A stretch of DNA of 64,000 bases from Rhizobium sp. PP-CC-3A-592. Its GTDB lineage: Bacteria > Pseudomonadota > Alphaproteobacteria > Rhizobiales > Rhizobiaceae. The notes below the pieces were generated by a model that made no database searches, was not told the origin of the DNA, and was given only the letters and a program-made list of their open reading frames with translations. The stretch lies in NCBI RefSeq assembly GCF_003217095.1, contig NZ_QJSR01000003.1:119375-183374 (forward strand). The letters are read 5' to 3'. Positions 1-9,235 of this stretch are shown here, one piece after another (within the stretch, counting starts at the first letter, position 1; every line of letters starts with the position of its first letter). The position numbers and the translations under genes are program-made.

Positions 1-3000
1 ACCATCGGTCGTCAGAGCCCCGACCTGTGCCGCCGTCAGAACCTTGACCTGTGCCGTCGTCAGGCCGTCGATCTGGGCCGTCGAGAGCACCTTGATCTGG
101 GCCGTGCCGAGAGCGCCGGCCTGTGCGGTCGTCAGACCGCCGAGCTGCGTGGACGTCAGGGCCGCGATGTTGTCCGTCGAGAGCTTCGACAACACATTGG
201 CGTTGAGAGCCGAGATTTCCGTCGACGAGATCGTTGCCATGTCGGCTGTCTCGAGGCCGGCGACGGCTGCCGGCGAAAGCGCCGCCAGCTGCTTGGTGTC
301 GAAGGCACCGATCTGCACGCTGGTCAGAGCGCCGATCTGTGTCGAGGACAGCGCGGCGACCACGGCCGTGCTCAGCACTGCGACCTGATCGGTCGAGAGC
401 GAAGCCAGGCCGTCCGTTGTCAGAGCGCCAACCTGTGCCACCGTCAGTACCTTGACCTGTGCCGTCGTCAGGCCGTCGATCTGGGCGGTGCTCAGGGTGC
501 GCATCTGGGCAGCGGTCAAGGCGCCGGCCTGTGCCGTCGTCAGGCCGGCCAGCTGGGTGGATGCCAGGGCAGCGAAGTTCGCCGTGGACAGGCTGGCGAG
601 CGTCTTGGTGTTGAGGGCGGAAATCTCGGTCGAGGCGATGGCCGCGATGTCGGCGGTTTCCAGGCCGGCAACGGCCGTGGACGTCAGAGCTGCCAGCTGC
701 TTGGTGTCCAGGGCACCGATCTGGGCCGTCGTCAGCGCAGCGATCTGGGTGGAATTCAGCGCACCAACGGCGGCCGAGCTGAGTGCGGCGACCTTGTCGG
801 TGGCAAGCGTTGCAATCACGCTCGACGACAGGCCGGTAATGGCCTTGGCGCTGAGAACGGCAATCTCGCTGGTCGAGAAGGCCGCGAGGTCTTCGGATGC
901 AAGGACCGCCAGATCTTCCGAACCGAGTTCCGCGATCTGTGCCGCATTGAGCGCACCGATCTGGGCAGAGCTCATGGCGCTCAGCTGGGCGGTCGAGAGA
1001 GCAGCGATCGTCTTGACGTCCAACGCTGCGACCTGATCGGTCGAGAGCGAGGCGACACCATCCGTGGTGAGCGCGCCGACCTGTACCGCCGTCAGGACCT
1101 TGACCTGCGCCGTCGTCAGTCCGTCGATCTGGGCCGTCGAAAGCACCTTGATCTGGGCCGTGGTGAGCGCACCGGCCTGTGCGGTGGTCAGACCGCCGAT
1201 CTGCGTGGACGTCAGGGCTGCGATGTTGTCCGTCGAGAGCTTCGACAACACATTTGCGTTGAGAGCCGAGATTTCCGTCGACGAGATCGTTGCCATGTCG
1301 GCCGTTTCAAGGCCGGCGACGGCTGTAGCCGACAGGGCCGCCAGCTGCTTGGTATCGAAGGCACCGAGCTGCACGCTGCTCAGAGCGCCGAGCTGCGTGG
1401 AGGTCAGCGAGGCGATCACGGTCGTGTTCAGGGCTGCGACCTGATCGGTCGAGAGCGAGGCCAAGCCATCTGTCGTCAGAGCACCGACCTGAGCCGCCGT
1501 CAGGACCTTGACCTGCGCCGTTGTCAGGCCGTCGATCTGGGCCGTCGAAAGCACCTTGATCTGGGCCGTGCCGAGAGCGCCGGCCTGAACCGTCGTCAGA
1601 CCGCCGAGCTGCGTGGAGGTCAGGGCCGCGATGTTTGCCGTCGAGAGGTTCGACAGAACTCTGGCGTTGAGGGCCGAGATTTCCGTCGAGGAGATCGCCG
1701 CCATATCGGCGGTTTCAAGGCCGGCGACGGCTGCAGGCTGCAGGGCCGCCAGCTGCTTGGTGTCGAAGGCATCGAGCTGCACGCTGGTCAGAGCGCCGAT
1801 CTGCGTCGAGGACAGGGAGGCGATCGCGGTCGTGCTCAGGGCTGCGACCTGATCGGTCGAGAGCGAGGCCAGACCGTCGGTCGTCAGAGCGCCGACCTGT
1901 GCCGCCGTCAGGACCTTGACCTGCGCCGTCGTGAGGCCGTCGATCTGTGCCGTCGAAAGCACCTTGATCTGAGCCGTGCCGAGTGCGCCGGCCTGTGCCG
2001 TCGTCAGACCGCCAAGCTGCGTGGAGGTCAGGGCCGCGATGTTCGCCGTCGAGAGGTTCGACAGAACTCTGGCGTTGAGAGCCGAGATTTCCGTCGACGA
2101 GATCGTTGCCATGTCGGCCGTTTCGAGGCCGGCGACGGCCGCAGGCGACAGGGCTGCAAGCTGCTTGGTGTCGAAGGCACCGATCTGCACGCTGCTCAGA
2201 GCGCCGATCTGCGTCGAGGTCAGGGAGGCAATTGCCGCCGTGTTCAGGGCCGCGACCTGATCGGTCGAGAGCGAGGCCAGACCGTCCGTGGTGAGAGCAC
2301 CGACTTGGACCGCCGTCAGAACCTTGACCTGTGCCGTCGTCAAGCCGTCGATCTGGGCCGTCGAAAGCACCTTGATCTGGGCCGTGCCGAGTGCGCCGGC
2401 CTGTGCCGTCGTCAGGCCGCCGAGCTGGGTAGAGGTCAGGGCCGCGAAGGTCGTTGTGGAGAGGCTCGACAGAACCTTGGCGCTGAGAGCCGAGATTTCC
2501 GTCGACGAGATCGTTGCCATGTCGGCGGTTTCAAGGCCGGCGACGGCTGCGGCCGACAGGGCCGCCAGCTGCTTGGTGTCGAAGGCATCGAGCTGCACGC
2601 TGCTCAGAGCACCGATCTGCGTCGAGGTCAGGGAGGCAATTGCCGCGGTGCTCAGCACTGCGACCTGATCGGTCGAGAGCGAGGCCAAGCCATCGGTCGT
2701 CAGAGCCCCGACCTGTGCCGCCGTCAGAACCTTGACCTGTGCCGTCGTCAGGCCGTCGATCTGGGCCGTCGAGAGCACCTTGATCTGGGCCGTGCCGAGA
2801 GCGCCGGCCTGTGCGGTCGTCAGACCGCCGAGCTGCGTGGACGTCAGGGCCGCGATGTTGTCCGTCGAGAGCTTCGACAACACATTGGCGTTGAGAGCCG
2901 AGATTTCCGTCGACGAGATCGTTGCCATGTCGGCTGTCTCGAGGCCGGCGACGGCTGCCGGCGAAAGCGCCGCCAGCTGCTTGGTGTCGAAGGCACCGAT

Positions 3001-5196
3001 CTGCACGCTGGTCAGAGCGCCGATCTGTGTCGAGGACAGCGCGGCGACCACGGCCGTGCTCAGCACTGCGACCTGATCGGTCGAGAGCGAAGCCAGGCCG
3101 TCCGTTGTCAGAGCGCCAACCTGTGCCACCGTCAGTACCTTGACCTGTGCCGTCGTCAGGCCGTCGATCTGGGCGGTGCTCAGGGTGCGCATCTGGGCAG
3201 CGGTCAAGGCGCCGGCCTGTGCCGTCGTCAGGCCGGCCAGCTGGGTGGATGCCAGGGCAGCGAAGTTCGCCGTGGACAGGCTGGCGAGCGTCTTGGTGTT
3301 GAGGGCGGAAATCTCGGTCGAGGCGATGGCCGCGATGTCGGCGGTTTCCAGGCCGGCAACGGCCGTGGACGTCAGAGCTGCCAGCTGCTTGGTGTCCAGG
3401 GCACCGATCTGGGCCGTCGTCAGCGCAGCGATCTGGGTGGAATTCAGCGCACCAACGGCGGCCGAGCTGAGTGCGGCGACCTTGTCGGTGGCAAGCGTTG
3501 CAATCACGCTCGACGACAGGCCGGTAATGGCCTTGGCGCTGAGAACGGCAATCTCGCTGGTCGAGAAGGCCGCGAGGTCTTCGGATGCAAGGACCGCCAG
3601 ATCTTCCGAACCGAGTTCCGCGATCTGTGCCGCATTGAGCGCACCGATCTGGGCAGAGCTCATGGCGCTCAGCTGGGCGGTCGAGAGAGCAGCGATCGTC
3701 TTGACGTCCAACGCTGCGACCTGATCGGTCGAGAGCGAGGCGACACCATCCGTGGTGAGCGCGCCGACCTGTACCGCCGTCAGGACCTTGACCTGCGCCG
3801 TCGTCAGTCCGTCGATCTGGGCCGTCGAAAGCACCTTGATCTGGGCCGTGGTGAGCGCACCGGCCTGTGCGGTGGTCAGACCGCCGATCTGCGTGGACGT
3901 CAGGGCTGCGATGTTGTCCGTCGAGAGCTTCGACAACACATTTGCGTTGAGAGCCGAGATTTCCGTCGACGAGATCGTTGCCATGTCGGCCGTTTCAAGG
4001 CCGGCGACGGCTGCAGCCGACAGGGCCGCCAGCTGCTTGGTATCGAAGGCACCGAGCTGCACGCTGCTCAGAGCACCGAGCTGCGTCGAGGTCAGTGCGG
4101 CGACCGCCGCCGTGCTCAGCACCGCGACCTGATCGGTCGAGAGCGAGGCCAAGCCATCGGTCGTCAGAGCACCGACCTGAGCCGCCGTCAGGACCTTGAC
4201 CTGTGCCGTCGTCAAACCGTCGATCTGGGCCGTCGAAAGCACCTTGATCTGGGCCGTGCCGAGAGCGCCGGCCTGCGCCGTCGTCAGACCGCCAAGCTGG
4301 GTGGAGGTCAGGGCCGCGATGTTCGCCGTCGAGAGGTTCGACAGAACTCTGGCGTTGAGGGCCGAGATTTCCGTCGACGAGATCGCCGCCATATCGGCGG
4401 TTTCAAGGCCGGCAGCGGCTGCAGGCTGCAGGGCCGCAAGCTGCTTGGTGTCGAAGGCACCGAGCTGCACGCTGCTCAGAGCGCCGATCTGGGTCGAGGA
4501 CAGGGAGGCGATCACGGTCGTGCTCAGGGCTGCGACCTGATCGGTCGAGAGCGAGGCCAGACCGTCGGTCGTCAGAGCGCCGACCTGTGCCGCCGTCAGA
4601 ACCTTGACCTGTGCCGTCGTCAGACCGTCGATCTGGGCCGTCGAAAGCACCTTGATCTGGGCCGTGCCAAGCGCGCCGGCCTGTGCCGTCGTCAGGCCGC
4701 TCAGCTGGGTGGAGGTCAGAGCCGCGAAGTTCGAGGTGGAGAGCGTTGCAATCGACCGTGCGCTGAGGGCGGAGATTTCCGTCGACGAGATGGTCGCCAT
4801 GTCCTCGGTTGCAAAGCCGGCAAGTGCGCCGGCGCTCAGTGCGCCGAGCTGAGCCGTCGTCAGTCCATCGAGCTGGCCGGAGGAAAGAGAGGCAACCTGA
4901 GCGGATGACAATGCGGCAACCTGGCTGGACACCAGCGTTGCAAGTTTGCTGCTGTCGAGAACGGCGAGCTGCCCGGCCGTCAGACCCGTTACAGCTGCAG
5001 CGGAAACCGCGCGAAGCTGTGTCGAGTTGAACGCCGCAAGGTCTCCCGTGGCGAAGGCCGCAATCTGATTCGATGAAAATGCAGCAATCTGCAGCGAGGT
5101 TAGAGCACCGACATCGCTGGTCGTGAACGACGCGATCGTGGAGGTATTGAGAGACTGGATCTGTTTAACGCTGAGAGAAGATACAATCGAGGTCAT
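1..5196 (-). CDS. Giant Ser/Thr-rich octapeptide-repeat protein (paralogue A), C-terminus beyond window
   Basis: The reverse strand is open from the ATG at 5196 to the window edge, giving 1732 codons with no stop. The N-terminus (MTSIVSSLSVKQIQSL) resembles that of the second repeat protein at 12463, which fixes the start; a weak GAAGG lies upstream. There is no signal peptide and no membrane segment. Apart from about 7 leading residues it is octads of the type LTTAQVKV, LSTDQVAA and LSSTQIGA: Leu, two Ser/Thr, any residue, Gln (or Asp/Glu/Ala), Ile/Val, any residue, Ala/Gly. Octads are grouped into 136-residue (17-octad, 408 bp) super-repeats that are almost identical at DNA level, plus a 27-octad variant seen twice. 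No enzymatic motif is visible. I infer a secreted or surface structural protein or adhesin. Its position opposite a glycosyltransferase operon suggests it is a glycosylation substrate. Function unproven. Confidence 0.85.
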   Translation of the reverse strand, partial: MTSIVSSLSVKQIQSLNTSTIASFTTSDVGALTSLQIAAFSSNQIAAFATGDLAAFNSTQLRAVSAAAVTGLTAGQLAVLDSSKLATLVSSQVAALSSAQVASLSSGQLDGLTTAQLGALSAGALAGFATEDMATISSTEISALSARSIATLSTSNFAALTSTQLSGLTTAQAGALGTAQIKVLSTAQIDGLTTAQVKVLTAAQVGALTTDGLASLSTDQVAALSTTVIASLSSTQIGALSSVQLGAFDTKQLAALQPAAAAGLETADMAAISSTEISALNARVLSNLSTANIAALTSTQLGGLTTAQAGALGTAQIKVLSTAQIDGLTTAQVKVLTAAQVGALTTDGLASLSTDQVAVLSTAAVAALTSTQLGALSSVQLGAFDTKQLAALSAAAVAGLETADMATISSTEISALNANVLSKLSTDNIAALTSTQIGGLTTAQAGALTTAQIKVLSTAQIDGLTTAQVKVLTAVQVGALTTDGVASLSTDQVAALDVKTIAALSTAQLSAMSSAQIGALNAAQIAELGSEDLAVLASEDLAAFSTSEIAVLSAKAITGLSSSVIATLATDKVAALSSAAVGALNSTQIAALTTAQIGALDTKQLAALTSTAVAGLETADIAAIASTEISALNTKTLASLSTANFAALASTQLAGLTTAQAGALTAAQMRTLSTAQIDGLTTAQVKVLTVAQVGALTTDGLASLSTDQVAVLSTAVVAALSSTQIGALTSVQIGAFDTKQLAALSPAAVAGLETADMATISSTEISALNANVLSKLSTDNIAALTSTQLGGLTTAQAGALGTAQIKVLSTAQIDGLTTAQVKVLTAAQVGALTTDGLASLSTDQVAVLSTAAIASLTSTQIGALSSVQLDAFDTKQLAALSAAAVAGLETADMATISSTEISALSAKVLSSLSTTTFAALTSTQLGGLTTAQAGALGTAQIKVLSTAQIDGLTTAQVKVLTAVQVGALTTDGLASLSTDQVAALNTAAIASLTSTQIGALSSVQIGAFDTKQLAALSPAAVAGLETADMATISSTEISALNARVLSNLSTANIAALTSTQLGGLTTAQAGALGTAQIKVLSTAQIDGLTTAQVKVLTAAQVGALTTDGLASLSTDQVAALSTTAIASLSSTQIGALTSVQLDAFDTKQLAALQPAAVAGLETADMAAISSTEISALNARVLSNLSTANIAALTSTQLGGLTTVQAGALGTAQIKVLSTAQIDGLTTAQVKVLTAAQVGALTTDGLASLSTDQVAALNTTVIASLTSTQLGALSSVQLGAFDTKQLAALSATAVAGLETADMATISSTEISALNANVLSKLSTDNIAALTSTQIGGLTTAQAGALTTAQIKVLSTAQIDGLTTAQVKVLTAVQVGALTTDGVASLSTDQVAALDVKTIAALSTAQLSAMSSAQIGALNAAQIAELGSEDLAVLASEDLAAFSTSEIAVLSAKAITGLSSSVIATLATDKVAALSSAAVGALNSTQIAALTTAQIGALDTKQLAALTSTAVAGLETADIAAIASTEISALNTKTLASLSTANFAALASTQLAGLTTAQAGALTAAQMRTLSTAQIDGLTTAQVKVLTVAQVGALTTDGLASLSTDQVAVLSTAVVAALSSTQIGALTSVQIGAFDTKQLAALSPAAVAGLETADMATISSTEISALNANVLSKLSTDNIAALTSTQLGGLTTAQAGALGTAQIKVLSTAQIDGLTTAQVKVLTAAQVGALTTDG
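2..1325. repeat. Copy 1 of a ~1.3 kb near-perfect internal duplication
   Basis: This stretch matches 2690-4013 at a constant offset of 2688 bp. By eye I found no mismatch from position 2 to 1325; the first difference is t1326 against c4014, the next is g1387 against a4075, and divergence rises after that. 2688 bp is 896 codons, or 112 octads, so the duplication keeps frame and octad register. The left end is cut by the window, so the true length may be greater. Confidence 0.85.
382..4941. repeat. 408-bp tandem super-repeats (17 octads) with 648-bp variants
   Basis: The landmark gacctgatcggtcgagagc recurs at 382, 1030, 1438, 1846, 2254, 2662, 3070, 3718, 4126 and 4534. The spacings are 648, 408, 408, 408, 408, 408, 648, 408 and 408 bp. 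All are multiples of 24 bp, so gain or loss of units never breaks the reading frame. The last unit end is set by assuming another 408 bp. Confidence 0.9.
2690..4013. repeat. Copy 2 of the ~1.3 kb internal duplication
   Basis: Partner of 2-1325 (offset 2688 bp). It contains the second example of the long 27-octad unit (3070-3717), which is identical to that at 382-1029. Confidence 0.85.
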
Positions 5197-5822
5197 GGGT
5201 GCGCGCCTTCATCGTTCAAGGATTAATATTCTTTCCTCTCCGATACCTGCGGCGGAAGGCGTAGCCTCGCGTCACAGAGCCTATGATGCGCCGGGCATCT
5301 TCAAACGATCGCCATGGCTGCTGCCTGCTCCATCGGGCAAGGCACAGGGTGGCGCTCATTCGAGCGGAAAGAATATCTGGAACATGGCTCATAAGAGCCT
5401 GACGTGGGGGCGGCATCATGCATGCAGAGTTAGAGACTCTGCTTCCCACACCTGGAAGTATCAATAGATTCGAAGTCTGTGAATTCCCCTGTGGACGCCC
5501 CCGCATCCCACGAAAGGGGATACCGATCTGTCCACGTCCCAATTTGTATCGCGTCACCTTCTAATTTTCGGTTAAAACGCAACCTAAAGAAATAGTTTAA
5601 ACGTCCGCTCCCTCGTTACATCGGGTAACTTGCGCGGGGATGGCGCTTTTCAAGCCGATACAGATACGTCTTCCGCCACGCGGCCGATGGGCAAGAACAT
5701 TCGGCCGGTTAAGCTGTTTCCGTGTCGTTGTGCGCTGCGGCCGCAAGCTCAAGGCAAGGCAACGCCGCTAAGGGTCGAGGCAGTACCGTCTCCGCAATGC
5801 GGCCTTCAGGCCCACGATCAAT
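5197..5822. promoter_or_regulatory. 626-bp divergent intergenic region with an inverted repeat at 5424-5442
   Basis: No convincing gene lies here; open frames on both strands lack ribosome sites and recognisable content. It separates the start of repeat protein A (minus) from the GT41 gene (plus), so both promoters should be inside, but I could not pick a clear -35/-10 pair. The most regular element is a perfect 7-5-7 inverted repeat, GCAGAGT-tagag-ACTCTGC (5424-5442), a candidate operator. A locally AT-rich stretch around 5560-5605 is the best promoter candidate for the plus-strand operon. Confidence 0.4.
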
Positions 5823-7874
5823 GTGATGTCCATGGTTATTCATAATACCTTTGCCTCAGCACACCAATCGATGCTTGCCGCCGCCTTGGAACGAGCACGC
5901 CAGCAGCAACTATCCCTTCTGGAACTCTTCCAGATCGCCGAAGAGCTAAACGCGAGCAACCAGAAGGCCGCGGCCGCAAAGCTCTACAGCACTTGGATCG
6001 CATTTAACGACAACAGCCCGGTCCTGCATCTCGCCTACTTCAACTACTCGGTCACGTTGCGGGGTCTGGACGATATGCCCGGCGCCATCAATGCGCTCCA
6101 GGCCAGCCTCAAGATCTCGCCGCTGATGGGCCAGGCGCGCATCAATCTCGGCCGCACCTTCGAGGACAGCGGCCTGAACGCACAAGCCGTGCAGCAGTGG
6201 CAGCAATATGTCGCCGCGACGCAGGATATCACGCCGGAAAAGATCGGCTATCGCCTGATGGCGCTCCAGCATATCGGCCGCGTCATGGAAGGTGTCGGCC
6301 TGCTCGAGGATGCCGAAGCCATCCTGTGGCAGGCGATCGAGCTCCGTCCGGACCGCACCGAGGCGGCGCAGCATTGGCTGTCGACGCGCCAGCACCAGTG
6401 CAAGTGGCCGATCATCACCACGTCGGAATATGTTACGAGCCGGCAGCTGCTGGAAGCCTTTTCGCCGCTGCCCCTCGCCTGCTACACGGACGACCCGATC
6501 TTCCAGATGGCAAAGGCCTATCGCTACAACAAGCATCTCGTCGGCCGCATCAATGCCCGCGACATGCTGCGCCCTGCGTCCGCTAGGAAGGCCGGCACGA
6601 CGCAACGCCTGCGGATCGGCTACGTTTCCTCTGACCTGCGCGACCATGCCGTCGGTTTCGCGCTCAGCGAAGTGCTGGAACTGCACGACAAGACGAGCGT
6701 CGAGGTCTTCGCCTACTATTGCGGCGAGCCGCGTATCAACGACGCCACCCAGACCCGTATCCAGACGGCTGTCGATCACTGGCATGATATCGCCGCCCTC
6801 AGCGACCTCGATGCCGCCAGACAGATCCGCGCCGACGAGATCGACATCCTCGTGGACGTCAACGGCTACACCAAGCATGCACGCACCAGGATCTTCGCCT
6901 ATCGCCCGGCGCCTGTGATCGTGAACTTCTGCGGCTACCCGGGAACGATGGCGAGCCCGGTCCATCAATATATCATCGCCGACGAGCAGATCATCCCGCC
7001 GGAAAACGAGCTTTATTACACCGAAAAGGTCCTGCGCATTCCCTGCAACCAGCCGGTCGACCGGAAGCGCAAGATCGCGGCCAAGCCGACACGTGAGGCA
7101 GCCGGCCTGCCGGAAGACGCCTTCGTGTTTGCCTGCTTCAATGGCTCGCAGAAGACCACCGCTGCCTGCTTCACGCGCTGGATGACCATCCTTGTCGCCG
7201 TTCCCGGCAGCGTGCTCTGGCTGCTCGGTGCCTCGGAGCCCGTCAACCAGCGCCTTCGGCAGCTGGCGATCGACCACGGCGTCGAGCCGGATCGCCTGAT
7301 CTTCGCGCCCAAGGCTCCCAACGCCTTCCACCTCGCGCGCATCGGCGTGGCGGATCTCTTTCTCGACACCTTCCCCTACGGTGCGCATTCGACGGCTGCC
7401 GACGCCGTGACCATGGGTCTGCCGGTCCTGACGCTTCGCGGCAAGGGCTTCGCATCCCGCTTCTGCAGCAGCATCCTGTCTGCCGCCGGCATTCCCGAGA
7501 TGATTTGCGAAACGCCGGATGCCTACGTCGCCAAAGCCATCGCCTACGCCCGCGACCCGGAGAGCCTGCTGGCCGTGCGCCATTCGTTGCAGGCGCAGCG
7601 GGAGACCTGCGCGCTGCGCGACATCCCGGCTCTGGTGCGCCGTCTCGAGGAGCTGTACTGGCAGATGCAGGGCGAAGGCGAGCGCGGCGAGATCCCCGTG
7701 CCGCGCCTCGACAATCTCGACATCTACTACGAGGTCGGGGTCGATTTCCTGTCCGACCCGGTCGAATTCGAGACCGATGCGAGCTACCGGGAGCGTTACC
7801 GCCAGGAACTCGCGCAGCGGCACGCTTATGCGCCGATCACTAGGGACACCCGCTTCTGGACCGATACCGACTGA
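5823..7874 (+). CDS. TPR-containing GT41 (OGT/HMW1C/SPINDLY-like) glycosyltransferase
   Basis: A protein of 683 aa. Residues about 10-190 look like TPR-type helical repeats; residues about 262-620 form the GT41 catalytic region. Seen motifs: GYVSSDLRDHAVGF with the family His at about 275; CGYPGTMASP at about 370-379; FACFNGSQK with the UDP-contacting Lys at about 444; VLWLL at about 464-468; LDTFPYGAHSTAADA with His522 and Asp527, matching the UDP-binding His and Asp of known OGTs. The family transfers GlcNAc or hexose from a nucleotide sugar to Ser/Thr (OGT) or Asn (HMW1C) of cytoplasmic proteins. The first codon of the frame is GTG 5823, with ATGs at 5826 and 5832 and no strong ribosome site, so the start is uncertain. 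It is the first gene of an apparent operon with the next two. Inferred substrate: the flanking giant Ser/Thr repeat proteins. Confidence 0.9.
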   Translation: MMSMVIHNTFASAHQSMLAAALERARQQQLSLLELFQIAEELNASNQKAAAAKLYSTWIAFNDNSPVLHLAYFNYSVTLRGLDDMPGAINALQASLKISPLMGQARINLGRTFEDSGLNAQAVQQWQQYVAATQDITPEKIGYRLMALQHIGRVMEGVGLLEDAEAILWQAIELRPDRTEAAQHWLSTRQHQCKWPIITTSEYVTSRQLLEAFSPLPLACYTDDPIFQMAKAYRYNKHLVGRINARDMLRPASARKAGTTQRLRIGYVSSDLRDHAVGFALSEVLELHDKTSVEVFAYYCGEPRINDATQTRIQTAVDHWHDIAALSDLDAARQIRADEIDILVDVNGYTKHARTRIFAYRPAPVIVNFCGYPGTMASPVHQYIIADEQIIPPENELYYTEKVLRIPCNQPVDRKRKIAAKPTREAAGLPEDAFVFACFNGSQKTTAACFTRWMTILVAVPGSVLWLLGASEPVNQRLRQLAIDHGVEPDRLIFAPKAPNAFHLARIGVADLFLDTFPYGAHSTAADAVTMGLPVLTLRGKGFASRFCSSILSAAGIPEMICETPDAYVAKAIAYARDPESLLAVRHSLQAQRETCALRDIPALVRRLEELYWQMQGEGERGEIPVPRLDNLDIYYEVGVDFLSDPVEFETDASYRERYRQELAQRHAYAPITRDTRFWTDTD

Positions 7875-7978
7875 TCCAGCGTGCTGCCGGGGGGCAGACG
7901 CAGGCGACGGTAAGCGAGACCTTCCGGCACTTCGCCGCAACCAGACGAACGACGACATCGACGAGAGGGCAGGACGAC

Positions 7979-9235
7979 ATGAACCCCGTGATTTTGGTCA
8001 CTTTTGCCGGCCGCCAGCAGCGGATGGAGATCCTGACCCGGTATATAAGGAAGGCGCTGGAAGCCGGGATCATCGACGAATGGCATATCTGGGATTTCAC
8101 CCGTTCGGCCGAGGACCGCGCCTGGGTCACGAAGGAATTCGGCCCGGTACGCTTCATGGGGCCGAACGCTTCCTACCAGCACAAGGGCTCGGTCAGCCGT
8201 CTCTCGTCGTTCCGCACCACGGCAAAGATCCAGAGCGACCTGCACATCGCGATCGTTCCGAACGACAAGACGAGCGATGCCTACGAACTCGTCATCGGCG
8301 GCTGGAACAACACCCACTCCGCCCTTCGCCGCATCACCGAGGCCGATCTCACCAGCTTTTCGCGCGACACGCATCCGCTGATCTGGACCCGCTCGACACC
8401 CGGCGTTCTGTCACCGGGTCTGGCCAATCACGTCGTTCTGAACCTCGATGAAACAGGCGTTCCGACCCTCCACGTCAATGGCGTGATGGTCGGCACGTGG
8501 CCCGACATCCATCTGCCGGGCGGCGCGTCGATCATGGTTCGCGGCGGCTGGGGCTCGGACCTCGAACTCTGCGACGTCCAGAGCCCGGTCCGCCGCTATG
8601 TCGGCAACGAGAACGAGAGCACGCCCTACTGGCAGGCCTACAGCTATTACACCAAGCGCCTCAGCGCGTTCACGGACGCCGTTTTCCTGAAGTGCGACGA
8701 CGACGTCGTTTATCTCGACCTCGACAATCTCAGCAAGTTCATCGCGTTTCGCCGCGACAATCCGCACTACTTCATCGTGTCGGCGAATGTCGTCAACAAT
8801 GGCGTCTGCGCCTATTGGCAGCAGGAAGCGGGCTCCCTGCCTGCCACGCTCGGCCAGTTCGAGCGCCCGCCAGGCGGCTTCGGCGGCAGCCTGTGGCAGA
8901 GTGCAGAGCGCGCCACGCGGCTGCACGAATACTTCCTCGGCAAGACCGAGAAGTCGCTGCCGCTGCCGAGCCCCGTCATCGACTGGCATGAGCGCCAGTC
9001 GATCAATTTCATCGCCTGGCTCGGCAAGGACCTCGTCCATATGGCGTTGCCGAAGTGCGACGACGAATATGCGTTGACGGTCGATCTGCCCAACTACCTG
9101 AACCGCCCGACGGCCATCTATTCCGACTTCACGGTGAGCCATTTAAGCTTCGGGCCGCAGGAAAACGGCCTGGCGCTCGAGCGACTGATCGACGGCTACG
9201 ATGCGCTGATGCGCACCAACCTTGCGGCGGCCTAG
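7979..9235 (+). CDS. Glycosyltransferase with an inserted FAMeT-like (beta-sandwich) module
   Basis: A protein of 418 aa. Residues 1-55 read as the first beta-alpha units of a GT-A-like fold. Residues about 80-203 resemble the farnesoic acid O-methyltransferase-like (FAMeT, Methyltransf_FA) domain: DLHIAIVP, then YELVIGGWNNTHSALRR, and later VNGVMVGTW. The transferase then resumes with FLKCDDDVVYLDL (about 236-248), whose Asp cluster is a plausible metal/nucleotide-sugar site. No signal peptide or membrane helix is seen, so it should be cytoplasmic. It lies 104 bp after the GT41 gene and 97 bp before glf, suggesting an operon and possibly use of UDP-galactofuranose. Donor and acceptor cannot be told from sequence. 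A GAGAGGGCAGGA stretch precedes the ATG. Confidence 0.7.
   Translation: MNPVILVTFAGRQQRMEILTRYIRKALEAGIIDEWHIWDFTRSAEDRAWVTKEFGPVRFMGPNASYQHKGSVSRLSSFRTTAKIQSDLHIAIVPNDKTSDAYELVIGGWNNTHSALRRITEADLTSFSRDTHPLIWTRSTPGVLSPGLANHVVLNLDETGVPTLHVNGVMVGTWPDIHLPGGASIMVRGGWGSDLELCDVQSPVRRYVGNENESTPYWQAYSYYTKRLSAFTDAVFLKCDDDVVYLDLDNLSKFIAFRRDNPHYFIVSANVVNNGVCAYWQQEAGSLPATLGQFERPPGGFGGSLWQSAERATRLHEYFLGKTEKSLPLPSPVIDWHERQSINFIAWLGKDLVHMALPKCDDEYALTVDLPNYLNRPTAIYSDFTVSHLSFGPQENGLALERLIDGYDALMRTNLAAA

Noticed and set aside
2305-4908. 867-codon open frame on the plus strand opposite repeat protein A
   Set aside because: It is an antisense shadow of a 24-bp periodic gene: any frame free of stops in one unit stays open in all. 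Its composition (runs of Gly, Arg, Asp) has no protein-like motifs, and the opposite strand gives the octads shared with paralogue B.
1-5196. CRISPR array or microsatellite explanation for the periodic DNA
   Set aside because: Repeats are contiguous 24-bp and 408-bp units without unique spacers and encode a continuous reading frame.
5216-5557. Small open frames on both strands in the 5197-5822 gap
   Set aside because: No ribosome sites and no recognisable sequence; both strands are open over the same stretch, as expected by chance at this GC.
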